A DNA stretch of 53,372 nucleotides, from positions 1-53,372 of the forward strand of contig CAJXJK010000019.1 of assembly GCA_913054135.1 (NCBI GenBank). The letters are read 5' to 3'. Each line of letters begins with the position of its first letter. Position 1 is the stretch's first letter. This document shows, piece after piece, positions 1-8,917 of this stretch. Origin of the DNA: an uncultured Flavobacteriales bacterium. Lineage in GTDB: Bacteria > Bacteroidota > Bacteroidia > Flavobacteriales_D > Crocinitomicaceae. The notes beneath the pieces are model-generated. The model was not told the DNA's origin. It searched no databases and saw only the letters and a list, made by a program, of their open reading frames with translations. Made by a program: the position numbers and the translations under genes.

Positions 1-1
1 T

Positions 2-100
2 AATGCCTCTGGTGGTTCTCACGAACTTTCAATGGGCTTTAACTTTAGTTGTAGAGAGAAACCAAGAAAGTTCAGAACGATTTCTTGTCCTTCTTTCTAA
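2..100 (+). CDS. C-terminal end of a PorP/SprF-family type IX secretion outer-membrane protein (5' part outside window)
   Basis: The left edge is open in frame 2 for 32 codons and stops with TAA at 98-100. The readable peptide contains GGSHELSMGFNF and ends in S-C-P-S-F. A G-(S/T)-HE-(I/L)-S beta strand followed by a basic stretch and a terminal CPxF is, from memory of the family, how PorP/SprF proteins end. PorP/SprF proteins are outer-membrane barrels associated with gliding and type IX secretion, often encoded next to very large T9SS adhesins. A hairpin terminator follows, consistent with the end of a transcription unit. Only the tail is visible, so which paralogue it is cannot be said. 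Confidence 0.72.
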   Translation, partial: NASGGSHELSMGFNFSCREKPRKFRTISCPSF

Positions 101-198
101 GGATTTTTTTAAAAGTACCAAGGTTACTACTGACATGTAGCCTTAAGGGGTGGTTCCCTTTTCCGGTCAAACGGAATGGTTTTCTTTGTTTTGGTTAC

Positions 199-247
199 GA
201 AAAGCGGCTTATTGGTCTTTGACACATGAGTCGCTTTTCTTTTTTTA
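199..247 (+). terminator. Rho-independent terminator after the PorP/SprF gene
   Basis: GAAAAGCGGCT (199-209) pairs with AGTCGCTTTTC (229-239), an 11-bp stem with one G-T wobble and a 19-base loop, followed by a run of seven or more T. The T run is on the + strand side only, so it serves the rightward PorP/SprF gene. It ends right at the stop codon of the convergent amidohydrolase gene. Confidence 0.75.
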
Positions 248-248
248 A

Positions 249-1889
249 TCACTCTGAAGAGTAAACCAATTCACCATCCAAATAAGTTTTATCAATAAAC
301 GTATTTAGGATATCAGCATAAGGAATCAACATGATATCTTTTGTGAGAATAACGAAGTCAGCATCTTTACCTGCTTCCAAAGAGCCCTTTTGAGCATTCT
401 CAAAGTTAGAGTAGGCCGGCCAAATTGTCATTCCTCTCAAGGCAGCTTCTCTTGATAATGCGTTTTCGAATTGAAATCCTCCTTCTGGCTTACCTTTTCT
501 GTCCATTCTTGAAACAGCTGCATAAAATGTTTCTAGGGGTGAGGTTCTCTCAATGGGAAAGTCTGTTCCTAATACAACTCTACCTGCTTTTTCAAGTAGA
601 TCGTTATACGCATAAGCAAGTCTCACTCTTTCTGAACCTAATCTATCTTCTGCCCAACGCATGTCAGAGGTGCAATGAGTAGGTTGAATAGAAGGTATGA
701 TGTTGTAGTTTTCGAAATAGTCAAAATCTTCGGCAGCCAATACCTGTGCATGTTCAATTTTCCATCTATGGTCAGATTCAGTCCCAATAACCTCTTCATA
801 AACTTCTAGAATAGTTCTATTGGCGGAATCGCCAATGCAATGTGAGTTTACTTGATATCCAATTGCCTTAGCCGCTTCAGCTATTTCTTTAAACTCATCT
901 AAATTTCTTAATAGAAATCCGTGATGATGTTCCTGGTCTGCATAGGGGTCAATTAAGCATGCTCCTCTTGAGCCTAGGGCTCCATCTGCAATAACCTTGA
1001 AAGATCTTATGTGCAGATTATTGTTGTGATAGTCTTTTTCTTGTTTTGCGAAATCCAAATTTTCTTTCACTGGAAACAGCATAGCATAATCCTTAATTTT
1101 CAAGCTACCATCTGAATACCATTTGATAAAGTCTTCTCTGTCTTTGCTTTCTAGACCAGCATCATTGATAGAAGTCAGTCCTACTTCGAATAAGTCTTGC
1201 TCGGCATCTTGAATTAGTTTTAGCATTTTATCGTCTTCTACTTGAGGAATGTGGATAGCCAGTGAATCGTAGGCATTGTCAAGTAAAAGGCCTGTGCATT
1301 TTCCGTCAACAACTTCAATGTATCCACCTTCGATAATTGTTTCTGCTGTGTATCCGGCAATGTCTAGCGCTTTTTGATTCACTAGGGCCGCATGTCCGTC
1401 AACTCTTCTAATTGCCATTGGTTTATCTGGGAATAACAAATTGAAAGTATCGTTTGTTGGGAATTCTTCTCCTTCCCATAAGGTGTGATCCCATCCTCTT
1501 CCTTTTATCCATTCAAATTCATTATTTGATTCAAAATCCTCAACTCTTTTAACCACCTCTTCAAAACTCTTTGAACCATTTAAATCAACTTCGTTTAGCG
1601 TTAATGCATAACCCTTAAAGTGGCAATGTCCGTCATGAAAGCCGGGATAAACAGGAGCTTTAGCCAAGTCAATAATCTCACCGCAGTCGTAGCCGTTCAT
1701 TATTTCTCTTTCAGGTCCAACTTGAAGAATTTTCCCGTCCTTGATGGCCATGGCGTCATGAATTGAGAAGTTTTCATCACAAGTATAAATTGTGGCATTA
1801 TGAATAATGAGATCAGCCGTTTGACCTTGGTAACAAGAGCTCAGTATTGATAAAAAGCCAATTAGAATTACTATATTATTTACTTTCAT
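249..1889 (-). CDS. Amidohydrolase-3 (YtcJ-like) family lipoprotein
   Basis: Predicted metal-dependent amidohydrolase of 546 residues. The N-terminus is a lipoprotein signal (hydrophobic stretch then SILSSC, Cys19), so the enzyme is probably anchored in the envelope. The metal-binding H-x-H is at His88/His90 in the context PGFHDGHCHFKG, and later motifs include SHCIGD and GTDFPIE near the C-terminal metal and catalytic residues. Length and motifs fit the YtcJ/NfdA-like amidohydrolase-3 group, which hydrolyses C-N bonds; the substrate cannot be predicted. The start overlaps the 3' end of the upstream membrane-protein gene by 14 bases, so the two are probably co-transcribed and translationally coupled. 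Confidence 0.88.
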   Translation of the reverse strand: MKVNNIVILIGFLSILSSCYQGQTADLIIHNATIYTCDENFSIHDAMAIKDGKILQVGPEREIMNGYDCGEIIDLAKAPVYPGFHDGHCHFKGYALTLNEVDLNGSKSFEEVVKRVEDFESNNEFEWIKGRGWDHTLWEGEEFPTNDTFNLLFPDKPMAIRRVDGHAALVNQKALDIAGYTAETIIEGGYIEVVDGKCTGLLLDNAYDSLAIHIPQVEDDKMLKLIQDAEQDLFEVGLTSINDAGLESKDREDFIKWYSDGSLKIKDYAMLFPVKENLDFAKQEKDYHNNNLHIRSFKVIADGALGSRGACLIDPYADQEHHHGFLLRNLDEFKEIAEAAKAIGYQVNSHCIGDSANRTILEVYEEVIGTESDHRWKIEHAQVLAAEDFDYFENYNIIPSIQPTHCTSDMRWAEDRLGSERVRLAYAYNDLLEKAGRVVLGTDFPIERTSPLETFYAAVSRMDRKGKPEGGFQFENALSREAALRGMTIWPAYSNFENAQKGSLEAGKDADFVILTKDIMLIPYADILNTFIDKTYLDGELVYSSE

Positions 1890-3351
1890 TTTTCAAGGGT
1901 TTTAATAGAATGGTTGCGGCAATAAATAAAGGTAAGTAAGCAGCAATTTTGTAACGAACAATTGCGCCCAAAATAGGAGTAGACCAACCAATGAGAAGTG
2001 CTGATATCAATCCGAGAATGAATAGGTAAAACACCCAAGATTTCTCTTCAGAATTAAGAACTCTTCTTTTAAAGATTACGAAGCCAATAAGTAGGATGAA
2101 GAATAAGTTTTCAATGAATGAGATGAACTTTAGTTGGTCTCCAGGATCCGTTGGAAAAGGTCTAAGAAAGACATTCATTAGGGCTGAAGGAGTATTGAGA
2201 AATAATTGAAAGCAAGAATAATCTATAGGTGTGCATTCAATCAAGCTGGTAGATGGACTTATTACGTGGTATACGTCAAATTTCTCTTCAGATGGAAGTA
2301 TTTCAAATTCATGAAATTCTTCTTCTCCGAATAATTTATAACGGCCTTTACTTTGCTCTTTTACCGATATAAGTTGATCTGTAGAATTGTAATCAAAATG
2401 ATCAAGTTTTTCATAATCAAAGGCGCAAAACGAACTGTCATTGATGAAGAAAACTCCTCCATTACCAAGGTTTTGTAAGGCTCTTTGCTGGTAGGTCAGG
2501 CGTTCAACAATGTTAAGTCGTGAAGGCGTGAAGGTGAATGCAAAAAAAACTAAAAGTAGCACCCCAGAAATAATAATGCCTTTTTTGTTTGTAAATGTGG
2601 TACGATAAAGTAGAACCACAATTGCAGATAGGCCTAGGGCAACTATTCCTACATGGGGTTTGTTAAATAGCAATATTCCAACCCCAGCTATTAACCCTAT
2701 TAGACTCATAAGTCTTAATTTATGCTTGAGAAGATATTTGAGGTTTAGAAAGAAGAGTCCCAATCCAAAAATTAAAATTGTCTCTTTGGTTATTCCTCCT
2801 CCCCAAAAACTGATCGTAGGAAAAATCAATAATCCGTAGTACAATACTTTCTTGTTTTTGGTGAATTCTTTGAATGTTTTGAAAAGCAGAATGCTACCAA
2901 GAAATGAGATTGCGGCAAAAACTACCCCGTGAACCCACACGTTTCCGTTTGAGAAAAAGTGAATTACTGAATTGATTCGGATGATTAATCTATTGTCATT
3001 TATAAAATCACCATTATCGCCATAACTCCAAATTTGGGTGTTTGGTAAATGTTCTATTAAGAAGTCTTGATTATCCGCTCCTATTCCTAACATTAGTTTG
3101 AGATAGGCAAAGGGTTCTTTAATGCCAAATTCTGCTAATTCTCGTCCATCATTGAGAAAATTTCTACTATCACCGTAAATAATGCCATCTGAAAAGTAGT
3201 AAGTAAAAATAAGAACATATAAAGTGGTAACGCTAAGTTTGATACCCCATCCGATTATCAAATCTTTCTTAGATAGTTCTTCACTCAACGTAAATCTGCT
3301 GAACAAAAGACCGAGTCCTATAATTAATATACCTAAAATGACGAATGACAT
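1876..3351 (-). CDS. Polytopic inner-membrane protein, possible GT-C type glycosyltransferase
   Basis: Protein of 491 residues with roughly ten hydrophobic segments and one large soluble loop at about 285-380. I do not recognise a named family with certainty. Two features recall membrane GT-C glycosyltransferases and related polysaccharide proteins: an acidic first loop (YGDSRNFLNDG) and a motif FPTISFWGGGITKE, like the FWSSGxxKE motif I recall from such proteins. That role is an inference. It has its own close promoter element (TACCTTTG, 3359-3366) and leads a two-gene operon with the amidohydrolase lipoprotein. The start is ATG at 3349-3351, only 7 bases from the promoter element. Confidence 0.7.
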   Translation of the reverse strand: MSFVILGILIIGLGLLFSRFTLSEELSKKDLIIGWGIKLSVTTLYVLIFTYYFSDGIIYGDSRNFLNDGRELAEFGIKEPFAYLKLMLGIGADNQDFLIEHLPNTQIWSYGDNGDFINDNRLIIRINSVIHFFSNGNVWVHGVVFAAISFLGSILLFKTFKEFTKNKKVLYYGLLIFPTISFWGGGITKETILIFGLGLFFLNLKYLLKHKLRLMSLIGLIAGVGILLFNKPHVGIVALGLSAIVVLLYRTTFTNKKGIIISGVLLLVFFAFTFTPSRLNIVERLTYQQRALQNLGNGGVFFINDSSFCAFDYEKLDHFDYNSTDQLISVKEQSKGRYKLFGEEEFHEFEILPSEEKFDVYHVISPSTSLIECTPIDYSCFQLFLNTPSALMNVFLRPFPTDPGDQLKFISFIENLFFILLIGFVIFKRRVLNSEEKSWVFYLFILGLISALLIGWSTPILGAIVRYKIAAYLPLFIAATILLKPLKNESK

Positions 3352-3358
3352 CTGAATT

Positions 3359-3366
3359 CAAAGGTA
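3359..3366 (-). promoter_or_regulatory. Bacteroidota -7 element (TACCTTTG) for the membrane-protein/amidohydrolase operon
   Basis: TACCTTTG on the minus strand matches TAnnTTTG exactly. Only 7 bases separate it from the ATG at 3351, so the transcript should be leaderless or nearly so. No clear -33 TTTG was seen. Confidence 0.6.
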
Positions 3367-3468
3367 GAGATTCATACTTAATAGAGATTCTTTTTTGTCT
3401 TGAATTAAATTGTTGAAAAAATTGAATAATTGTTGGTTGATTTGCCGGGCTCTCCTTTATGTTTTAAT

Positions 3469-3476
3469 TAACTTTG
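3469..3476 (+). promoter_or_regulatory. Bacteroidota -7 element (TAACTTTG) for purL
   Basis: TAACTTTG matches TAnnTTTG exactly and lies 22 bases before the purL ATG. A possible -33 TTTG is at 3441-3444, 24 bases upstream. No riboswitch-like structure is apparent in the short leader. Confidence 0.6.
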
Positions 3477-3498
3477 CGCTTTACTTTTTACCTATAAA

Positions 3499-5730
3499 AT
3501 GGAGAACAACACTCAAGAGTTGGCTACAGTTGATCAAGCGGTTGAATTGGGCCTTTTACCAGAAGAATTTGAACTAATAAAAGAGATCTTAGGACGTACT
3601 CCTAATTTCACTGAAACATCAATATATTCAGTGATGTGGTCAGAACACTGTTCTTATAAAAATTCAATCAAGTGGTTAAAAACATTACCAAAAGACGGTC
3701 CTCACATGCTTGTTAAAGCAGGTGAAGAAAATGCGGGATTGGTTGATATCGGGGAAGGAATGGGATGTGTTTTCAAAATTGAATCACACAATCACCCATC
3801 TGCAATTGAACCTTATCAAGGAGCTGCAACTGGTGTTGGAGGTATTAATAGAGATATCTTCACAATGGGTGCTCGTCCAATTGCACAATTAAACTCTTTA
3901 AGATTCGGTGAAATTGATAAAGACAAAACCAAATGGTTAGTTAAGGGTGTAGTTAAAGGAATTGGTGATTACGGAAATTCTTTTGGAGTTCCGATTATTG
4001 GTGGAGAAGTATTCTTTGACAAATGTTATAATACGAATCCTTTAGTGAATGCCTTCTCGGCAGGAATCTTAGAAGGTGAAATGATTTCGGCAACATCATC
4101 AGGACCGGGGAACCCAGTTTATATTGTTGGTTCAGCTACAGGTAAAGACGGAATTGCTGGTGCGGCATTCGCATCAAAAGATATTACTGAAGAGTCGGCA
4201 GATGATTTACCATCTGTGCAGGTTGGAGATCCATTTCAAGAAAAGTTATTACTTGAAGCGACATTAGAATTAGGTAAAACTGATGCTGTTGTAGGGATGC
4301 AAGATATGGGAGCTGCAGGAATCACATGTTCTTCATGTGAAATGAGCGCAGCTGGTGGAGTAGGAATGGATATTGATTTATCTAAAGTGCCAACACGTCA
4401 AAAGAACATGAAAGATTGGGAAATCCTTCTTTCTGAGTCTCAAGAAAGAATGTTGGTAGTTATCGAAAAAGGAAAAGAGAAAATCGTTGAAGATATTTTT
4501 GAGAAATGGGATCTACATGCTGAAGAAATTGGAGTTGTAACCGAAGGCGGAACAATCAATTATTTCATGCACGGCGAAAAAGTAGCTTCAGTTCCTGCTG
4601 AATCATTAGTTCTTGGTGGAGGTGCTCCAGTTTATGATAGAGAATATTCTGAACCAGCTTATTACCAAGAGTTCAAAAAGTTTGATATAAATTCAATTGA
4701 AGAACCAGCTGACTTGAAAGAGGTTGCCGTTTCTTTATTAAAGAATCCAAATATTGCTTCTAAGCGTTGGGTATACGAACAGTATGACTCAATGGTAGGA
4801 ACCAGAACAATGACAACTAACAGTCCTTCAGATGCAGGTATCGCAAATATTAAAGATACCAACAGAGCATTAGCAATGACAGTTGATTGTAATTCAAGAT
4901 ATGTAAATGCAGACCCTGAGATAGGGACTCAAATTGCAGTTTCAGAAGCGGCTAGAAACATTGTTGTTTCAGGTGGTATTCCATCAGCAGTGACTAATTG
5001 TTTGAATTTTGGTAATCCTTACAATCCTGAATGTTACTGGCAGTTTGTTGGTGCAATTAAAGGGATGTCTGCAGCTTGTTTAAAATTCGGTACGCCAGTA
5101 ACAGGAGGTAACGTTTCATTCTATAACCAAACGGTGATGGATGGAAAAGAAGAACCTGTTTTTCCAACGCCAACTATAGGTATGATTGGAGTAGTAGAAG
5201 ATAAATCAAAGATCATGACGCTTGATTTCAAATCCAAAGGTGATTTAATTTTCATATTAGGTGATTCTCATGATGACATTTCATCTTCTGAATATTTAGT
5301 AAGCTACCATGGTGTAAATGAATCACCAGCACCTTTCTTTGATTTAGAAAAAGAATTTGCGCTTCAAGAAATCATGAAAGGATTAATTGATAAGCAATTG
5401 GTGAATGCAGCTCACGATTGTGCTGACGGTGGACTTTTCATCACTTTGATGGAAATGGCAATGTATAACAACCTAGGGTTTGACATTGTAACAGATGCTG
5501 AAATTAGAGAAGATGCTTTCTTATTTGGTGAAGCACAAAGTAGAATTGTGGTTGGTGTAAATGAAGATCAAGAAGATGACTTTATTGACTTCATGTTTGA
5601 ACAAGGCGTGAACTATACACTACTTGGTCACGTGACTAAAGGAAAAGTTTGTGTAGATGACGATCAATTCGGTTTTGTTAATGAATTGAAAGATATTTAT
5701 GACAATGCCCTCGGACAAAAATTAAGCTAG
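3499..5730 (+). CDS. purL: Phosphoribosylformylglycinamidine synthase subunit PurL (small type)
   Basis: ATP-dependent amidation of FGAR to FGAM in purine synthesis. The 743-residue length is that of the small PurL, which works in a complex with PurS and the glutaminase PurQ, rather than the roughly 1300-residue single-chain enzyme. Visible motifs are [14 protein letters not shown] (His50), [21 protein letters not shown] near residue 95, and [15 protein letters not shown] and [19 protein letters not shown] in the ATP/FGAR-binding halves. A separate purS (12627-12878) in the same window supports the three-subunit form; no purQ is visible here. It has its own promoter and is followed 44 bases later by an unrelated gene with its own promoter element. 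Confidence 0.96.
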   Translation: MENNTQELATVDQAVELGLLPEEFELIKEILGRTPNFTETSIYSVMWSEHCSYKNSIKWLKTLPKDGPHMLVKAGEENAGLVDIGEGMGCVFKIESHNHPSAIEPYQGAATGVGGINRDIFTMGARPIAQLNSLRFGEIDKDKTKWLVKGVVKGIGDYGNSFGVPIIGGEVFFDKCYNTNPLVNAFSAGILEGEMISATSSGPGNPVYIVGSATGKDGIAGAAFASKDITEESADDLPSVQVGDPFQEKLLLEATLELGKTDAVVGMQDMGAAGITCSSCEMSAAGGVGMDIDLSKVPTRQKNMKDWEILLSESQERMLVVIEKGKEKIVEDIFEKWDLHAEEIGVVTEGGTINYFMHGEKVASVPAESLVLGGGAPVYDREYSEPAYYQEFKKFDINSIEEPADLKEVAVSLLKNPNIASKRWVYEQYDSMVGTRTMTTNSPSDAGIANIKDTNRALAMTVDCNSRYVNADPEIGTQIAVSEAARNIVVSGGIPSAVTNCLNFGNPYNPECYWQFVGAIKGMSAACLKFGTPVTGGNVSFYNQTVMDGKEEPVFPTPTIGMIGVVEDKSKIMTLDFKSKGDLIFILGDSHDDISSSEYLVSYHGVNESPAPFFDLEKEFALQEIMKGLIDKQLVNAAHDCADGGLFITLMEMAMYNNLGFDIVTDAEIREDAFLFGEAQSRIVVGVNEDQEDDFIDFMFEQGVNYTLLGHVTKGKVCVDDDQFGFVNELKDIYDNALGQKLS

Positions 5731-5754
5731 TTACATAATTGAACTTTACAGTTA

Positions 5755-5762
5755 TAAGTTTG
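5755..5762 (+). promoter_or_regulatory. Bacteroidota -7 element (TAAGTTTG)
   Basis: TAAGTTTG matches TAnnTTTG exactly, 12 bases before the ATG at 5775. It suggests the downstream gene is transcribed apart from purL. Confidence 0.5.
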
Positions 5763-5774
5763 TAGATAAACACA

Positions 5775-8030
5775 ATGAAATACCTTTTTCTCTTAATCAC
5801 AATTACCAGCACTCTAGCTTTCGGGCAAGACAGTTGGGAAGAAATGAATGGAGAACAAAGAGCATTTTTCTACAATGTTTCAAGACGTAAAGAAGTTCTA
5901 AAACCAGAGGTCTTTCATTTATTTGAATTCACAGATTCAATTCCTTGGATTAATGATACACTTCCGAATTATCGCTATGTTGAAAGAAAAATTGTCGATA
6001 ATCCAGATTTATTGGTTCTTCATGCTGATCAGTTTTCAAGAAAATCAAACGGAATCGTTTCTGATGTTGCAACTCACTTTGCACTTTGGGAATTAGATGC
6101 TACATTGAAATTTAGGAATTCTGATAACGAGAAGAAGGCCTACTTAAAACCTAAGTTAAAACAGTTTGAAAAGTATGTGCTGCAGCAAATTCCGGCTTCT
6201 GTTGTAAAGACATTGTCTGATGGAAGTTTTGTGGTAGATAAGGCTATTCAAGGATATTACGAACCAGGTTTACAAACGGGAGACAAATTAGCAGGTCTTC
6301 TTAATGCCGGCTTCAGTAGAGGAGATCAAAGGTTGATTATTAACGCCATCTCAAAAGCTGAAGAGAAGTATGTTAATGTTAGATCAAAAGAGATTTTTGA
6401 CATGCTTGGTGGAGAATGTGAAGAATACGTAAACCTAATATCTGCAGCAGGAGATGGTTCTGGATGGTCATCACTTGAAGGAAATCCTCAAAATCCATAT
6501 AACAGGGTATTGCCTGATGACAGAGGATTATTTGCTTTCAATGTAGAAGAGCATATCAAGCTTAAAACTTTTGAAGAATCAAGAGCCAGAAGACAAAAAC
6601 CTGAGGTTAGATATCTATCTACAGATGAAGTGAAAGTTGCCGAGTTTAGAACGTCTGCTGAAAAATCAACAACAATTCATTTGGATGTTTTTGGTTATCA
6701 CCCCGAAAGACAAACAACCTTAGCAATTCAAAAAGGAGGATCTTCTTACATTCTTTACGGTAAAAATGATACAAGATTATTATCACCTGATAGCGCTTAC
6801 GGCGAAGGAACAACTTATTGGAGATTGATTAAAGAATTAGAAGAGAAATATATCAAAAAAGTGAACGACCTACTTTATGGTAAAAGAGGATATGAGTATC
6901 TGATAGATCGTCAAGAAAAAGCAATTGTAAAAACAGAATTATTAATCAAGAAGACAGAATACAAGCTTGATAAATTAAGACATAGACCAGCTAAGCAACC
7001 AAAAATTAAAAAGAAGAAGATTAAGAAGAAAGATCTTGGAAAGTCAGACCAGTCAGGGACAGGACATCCAACATCAGCTTTAAACGCAACTGATAAGAAG
7101 ACGAACATTGAACAGAACAGATTGATTCACTTAAACACTCAACTCTCTAATCAAAAGAGAATTTTAGCTGAATTAAAACTTGAAATGGAGAAAGCGTATT
7201 TCTTATTACAGGGGTATAAAACTAAGCTAGATAAAATGCAAAAGCACATGGGATATCTTTTCATGACCTATGAGCAAGAAGATGATATATTCACTTTTAA
7301 GGATGGATCAACATTTAATTATGCTACTCAAGATTTTACATTTGCAAATAATGAACGACAAGAATCATTCTTTATTTATCATATCGCTTTCGGTAAAACA
7401 GTTTTTGCTAAGCAGTGTGACGAAACATTCATACACATTAACTTGAGCTCAGTTGGTGAAAAGGAGAAATATACTTACGAGAAAGTGGTAGCGAAAAACA
7501 GATCTAAAGTTGAGATGACTGTGAGCGATTCAATTCAGCTAATGGAAATTTTCAGAGAGATCCTTGATAACAATAAGAAGCTTGACTTTTCTGTTTATGG
7601 CGGAGGAATCTTGGGAGAATCTGAAGGCGAATATTATAGAGATTCTAACTTAACAGCAGTTCCTTACAACAAAGACAATGAATTAAACGAACAAGTTTGG
7701 AAGTACAGAGCGACAAAAGACACTAAAATTAACTTGAGTGTTGAGGTTTGGCAAGATGAGATGTTGCCATTCAACTTTGCAGATTATCAAAAAGGCTTTG
7801 ATAAATTGAAAAAGAAAAATCCAGGATTAACTGAGATAGATTACACTTCAGCAATCAAAGCAAGAAAATTAGCCGACCAATGGAAAACTCAAATGAAAAC
7901 ACTAGTTCCAATTTGGTTTGATAAAGCAATAGATCAAGCCAAATTACTCAAAGCAATTGCGGGAGTAAATGTTGGTAAAGTAGGTCTTCAAGACAAACAG
8001 GTTTGGGCAAAAGTACCATTGGTTGAATAA
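5775..8030 (+). CDS. Large secreted protein of unknown function with central coiled coil
   Basis: 751 residues. I do not recognise a family. The N-terminus is a signal peptide (about residues 1-18, cleavage after LAFG), so it is exported. Residues about 340-490 are highly charged and look like a coiled coil, interrupted by a lysine-rich run (KIKKKKIKKK) near residue 413 and a short Ser/Gly/Thr linker. The C-terminal 230 residues look mixed alpha/beta. There is no T9SS-type C-terminal domain, lipobox or membrane anchor, so a periplasmic location is the simplest guess. It sits between purL and tatC, with its own promoter element, and neither neighbour explains it. Confidence 0.75.
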   Translation: MKYLFLLITITSTLAFGQDSWEEMNGEQRAFFYNVSRRKEVLKPEVFHLFEFTDSIPWINDTLPNYRYVERKIVDNPDLLVLHADQFSRKSNGIVSDVATHFALWELDATLKFRNSDNEKKAYLKPKLKQFEKYVLQQIPASVVKTLSDGSFVVDKAIQGYYEPGLQTGDKLAGLLNAGFSRGDQRLIINAISKAEEKYVNVRSKEIFDMLGGECEEYVNLISAAGDGSGWSSLEGNPQNPYNRVLPDDRGLFAFNVEEHIKLKTFEESRARRQKPEVRYLSTDEVKVAEFRTSAEKSTTIHLDVFGYHPERQTTLAIQKGGSSYILYGKNDTRLLSPDSAYGEGTTYWRLIKELEEKYIKKVNDLLYGKRGYEYLIDRQEKAIVKTELLIKKTEYKLDKLRHRPAKQPKIKKKKIKKKDLGKSDQSGTGHPTSALNATDKKTNIEQNRLIHLNTQLSNQKRILAELKLEMEKAYFLLQGYKTKLDKMQKHMGYLFMTYEQEDDIFTFKDGSTFNYATQDFTFANNERQESFFIYHIAFGKTVFAKQCDETFIHINLSSVGEKEKYTYEKVVAKNRSKVEMTVSDSIQLMEIFREILDNNKKLDFSVYGGGILGESEGEYYRDSNLTAVPYNKDNELNEQVWKYRATKDTKINLSVEVWQDEMLPFNFADYQKGFDKLKKKNPGLTEIDYTSAIKARKLADQWKTQMKTLVPIWFDKAIDQAKLLKAIAGVNVGKVGLQDKQVWAKVPLVE

Positions 8031-8065
8031 GGCAGCCAAAATCAACACAATCAGTTTAGATTAAT

Positions 8066-8073
8066 TAAATTTG
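8066..8073 (+). promoter_or_regulatory. Bacteroidota -7 element (TAAATTTG) for tatC
   Basis: TAAATTTG matches TAnnTTTG exactly and ends 7 bases before the tatC ATG at 8081, implying a leaderless or near-leaderless mRNA. Confidence 0.6.
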
Positions 8074-8080
8074 CCACCCA

Positions 8081-8878
8081 ATGGCAGAGCAAGAAGAAAA
8101 TATGTCCTTCTTAGGTCATCTCGAAGAACTGAGATGGCGTTTAGTGAAAATGGTGATTGCAATTTTAATTTTTGCAATCGTAATCTTCGTTTTCACTGAG
8201 TGGATTACTATGAATATCTTCTTAAATCTCGCCGAACCTGATTTTCCAATCTTTCAATTCTTCTGCGAACTCTTCAATATTTGTGTAGATAAAATAAATA
8301 TTAAATGGCAGTCAGTTGAAATGACAGGGCAGTTTTCAACGAACCTTATGATGGCTGTTGTTGGCGGTATAGTACTCGCATTTCCTTGGGTTTTTTACCA
8401 AATTTGGTCTTTTGTTAAACCAGGCTTAAAAGCTAAGGAAGTAAAGTCAGCTAGAGGAATTGTATTTTTTGTAAGTGTCTTATTCTTTATCGGAATTGCA
8501 TTTGGCTATTTCGTTATCGCGCCTTTAACCGTACAGTTCTTTGGTAATTGGACAATGGCAGATCAAATTAAGAATCAAATTACCATCAACTCTTACCTTA
8601 AGACAATTGTTTCAACAGTGTTTTTCACTGGAGTCTTATTCTTGTTGCCAGTAGTGATCCAAATCTTCTCAAAGCTTGGAATTATCACTTCAACGTGGCT
8701 TAAGAAGTACAGAAAACACTCCTTTGTAGTGGTTTTGATCCTAGCCGCTATTATCACTCCACCTGACTTGATTACTCAAATTATCGTGGCGATCCCAATA
8801 ATGGTTCTTTATGAATTGGGAATTAGAATCGCGAAACGTATTGAAAAGAAACGTTATAACGACAGTTTGGTTAAATAA
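8081..8878 (+). CDS. tatC: Twin-arginine translocase subunit TatC
   Basis: Core receptor of the Tat pathway, which exports folded proteins bearing twin-arginine signals. The 265 residues carry the N-terminal signature FLGHLEELRWRL (residues 10-21, conserved Glu15), six hydrophobic segments at about 22-42, 90-111, 126-150, 173-195, 213-226 and 230-248, and the conserved FPWVFYQIWSFVKPGL stretch near 101-116. The first periplasmic loop (about 43-85) is longer than in E. coli TatC, which I believe is common in Bacteroidota. No tatA/B is adjacent. The gene has its own close promoter element and is followed by an independently promoted DUF5686 gene. Confidence 0.96.
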   Translation: MAEQEENMSFLGHLEELRWRLVKMVIAILIFAIVIFVFTEWITMNIFLNLAEPDFPIFQFFCELFNICVDKINIKWQSVEMTGQFSTNLMMAVVGGIVLAFPWVFYQIWSFVKPGLKAKEVKSARGIVFFVSVLFFIGIAFGYFVIAPLTVQFFGNWTMADQIKNQITINSYLKTIVSTVFFTGVLFLLPVVIQIFSKLGIITSTWLKKYRKHSFVVVLILAAIITPPDLITQIIVAIPIMVLYELGIRIAKRIEKKRYNDSLVK

Positions 8879-8895
8879 GTCAACCTTAATTTTCG

Positions 8896-8903
8896 TATTT
8901 TTG
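8896..8903 (+). promoter_or_regulatory. Bacteroidota -7 element (TATTTTTG) for the DUF5686 gene
   Basis: TATTTTTG matches TAnnTTTG exactly, 14 bases before the ATG at 8918. Confidence 0.55.
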
Positions 8904-8917
8904 TTACTACCCTGTTC

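Noticed and set aside
1-248. Possible structured RNA at the left edge
   Set aside because: The first 100 bases read cleanly as a PorP/SprF C-terminus, and the remaining structure is explained by one terminator hairpin. Nothing matched tmRNA, RNase P RNA or tRNA.
6911-7108. Minus-strand open frame inside the 751-residue protein gene
   Set aside because: It mirrors the lysine-rich coding stretch on the other strand; no independent start signal or domain.
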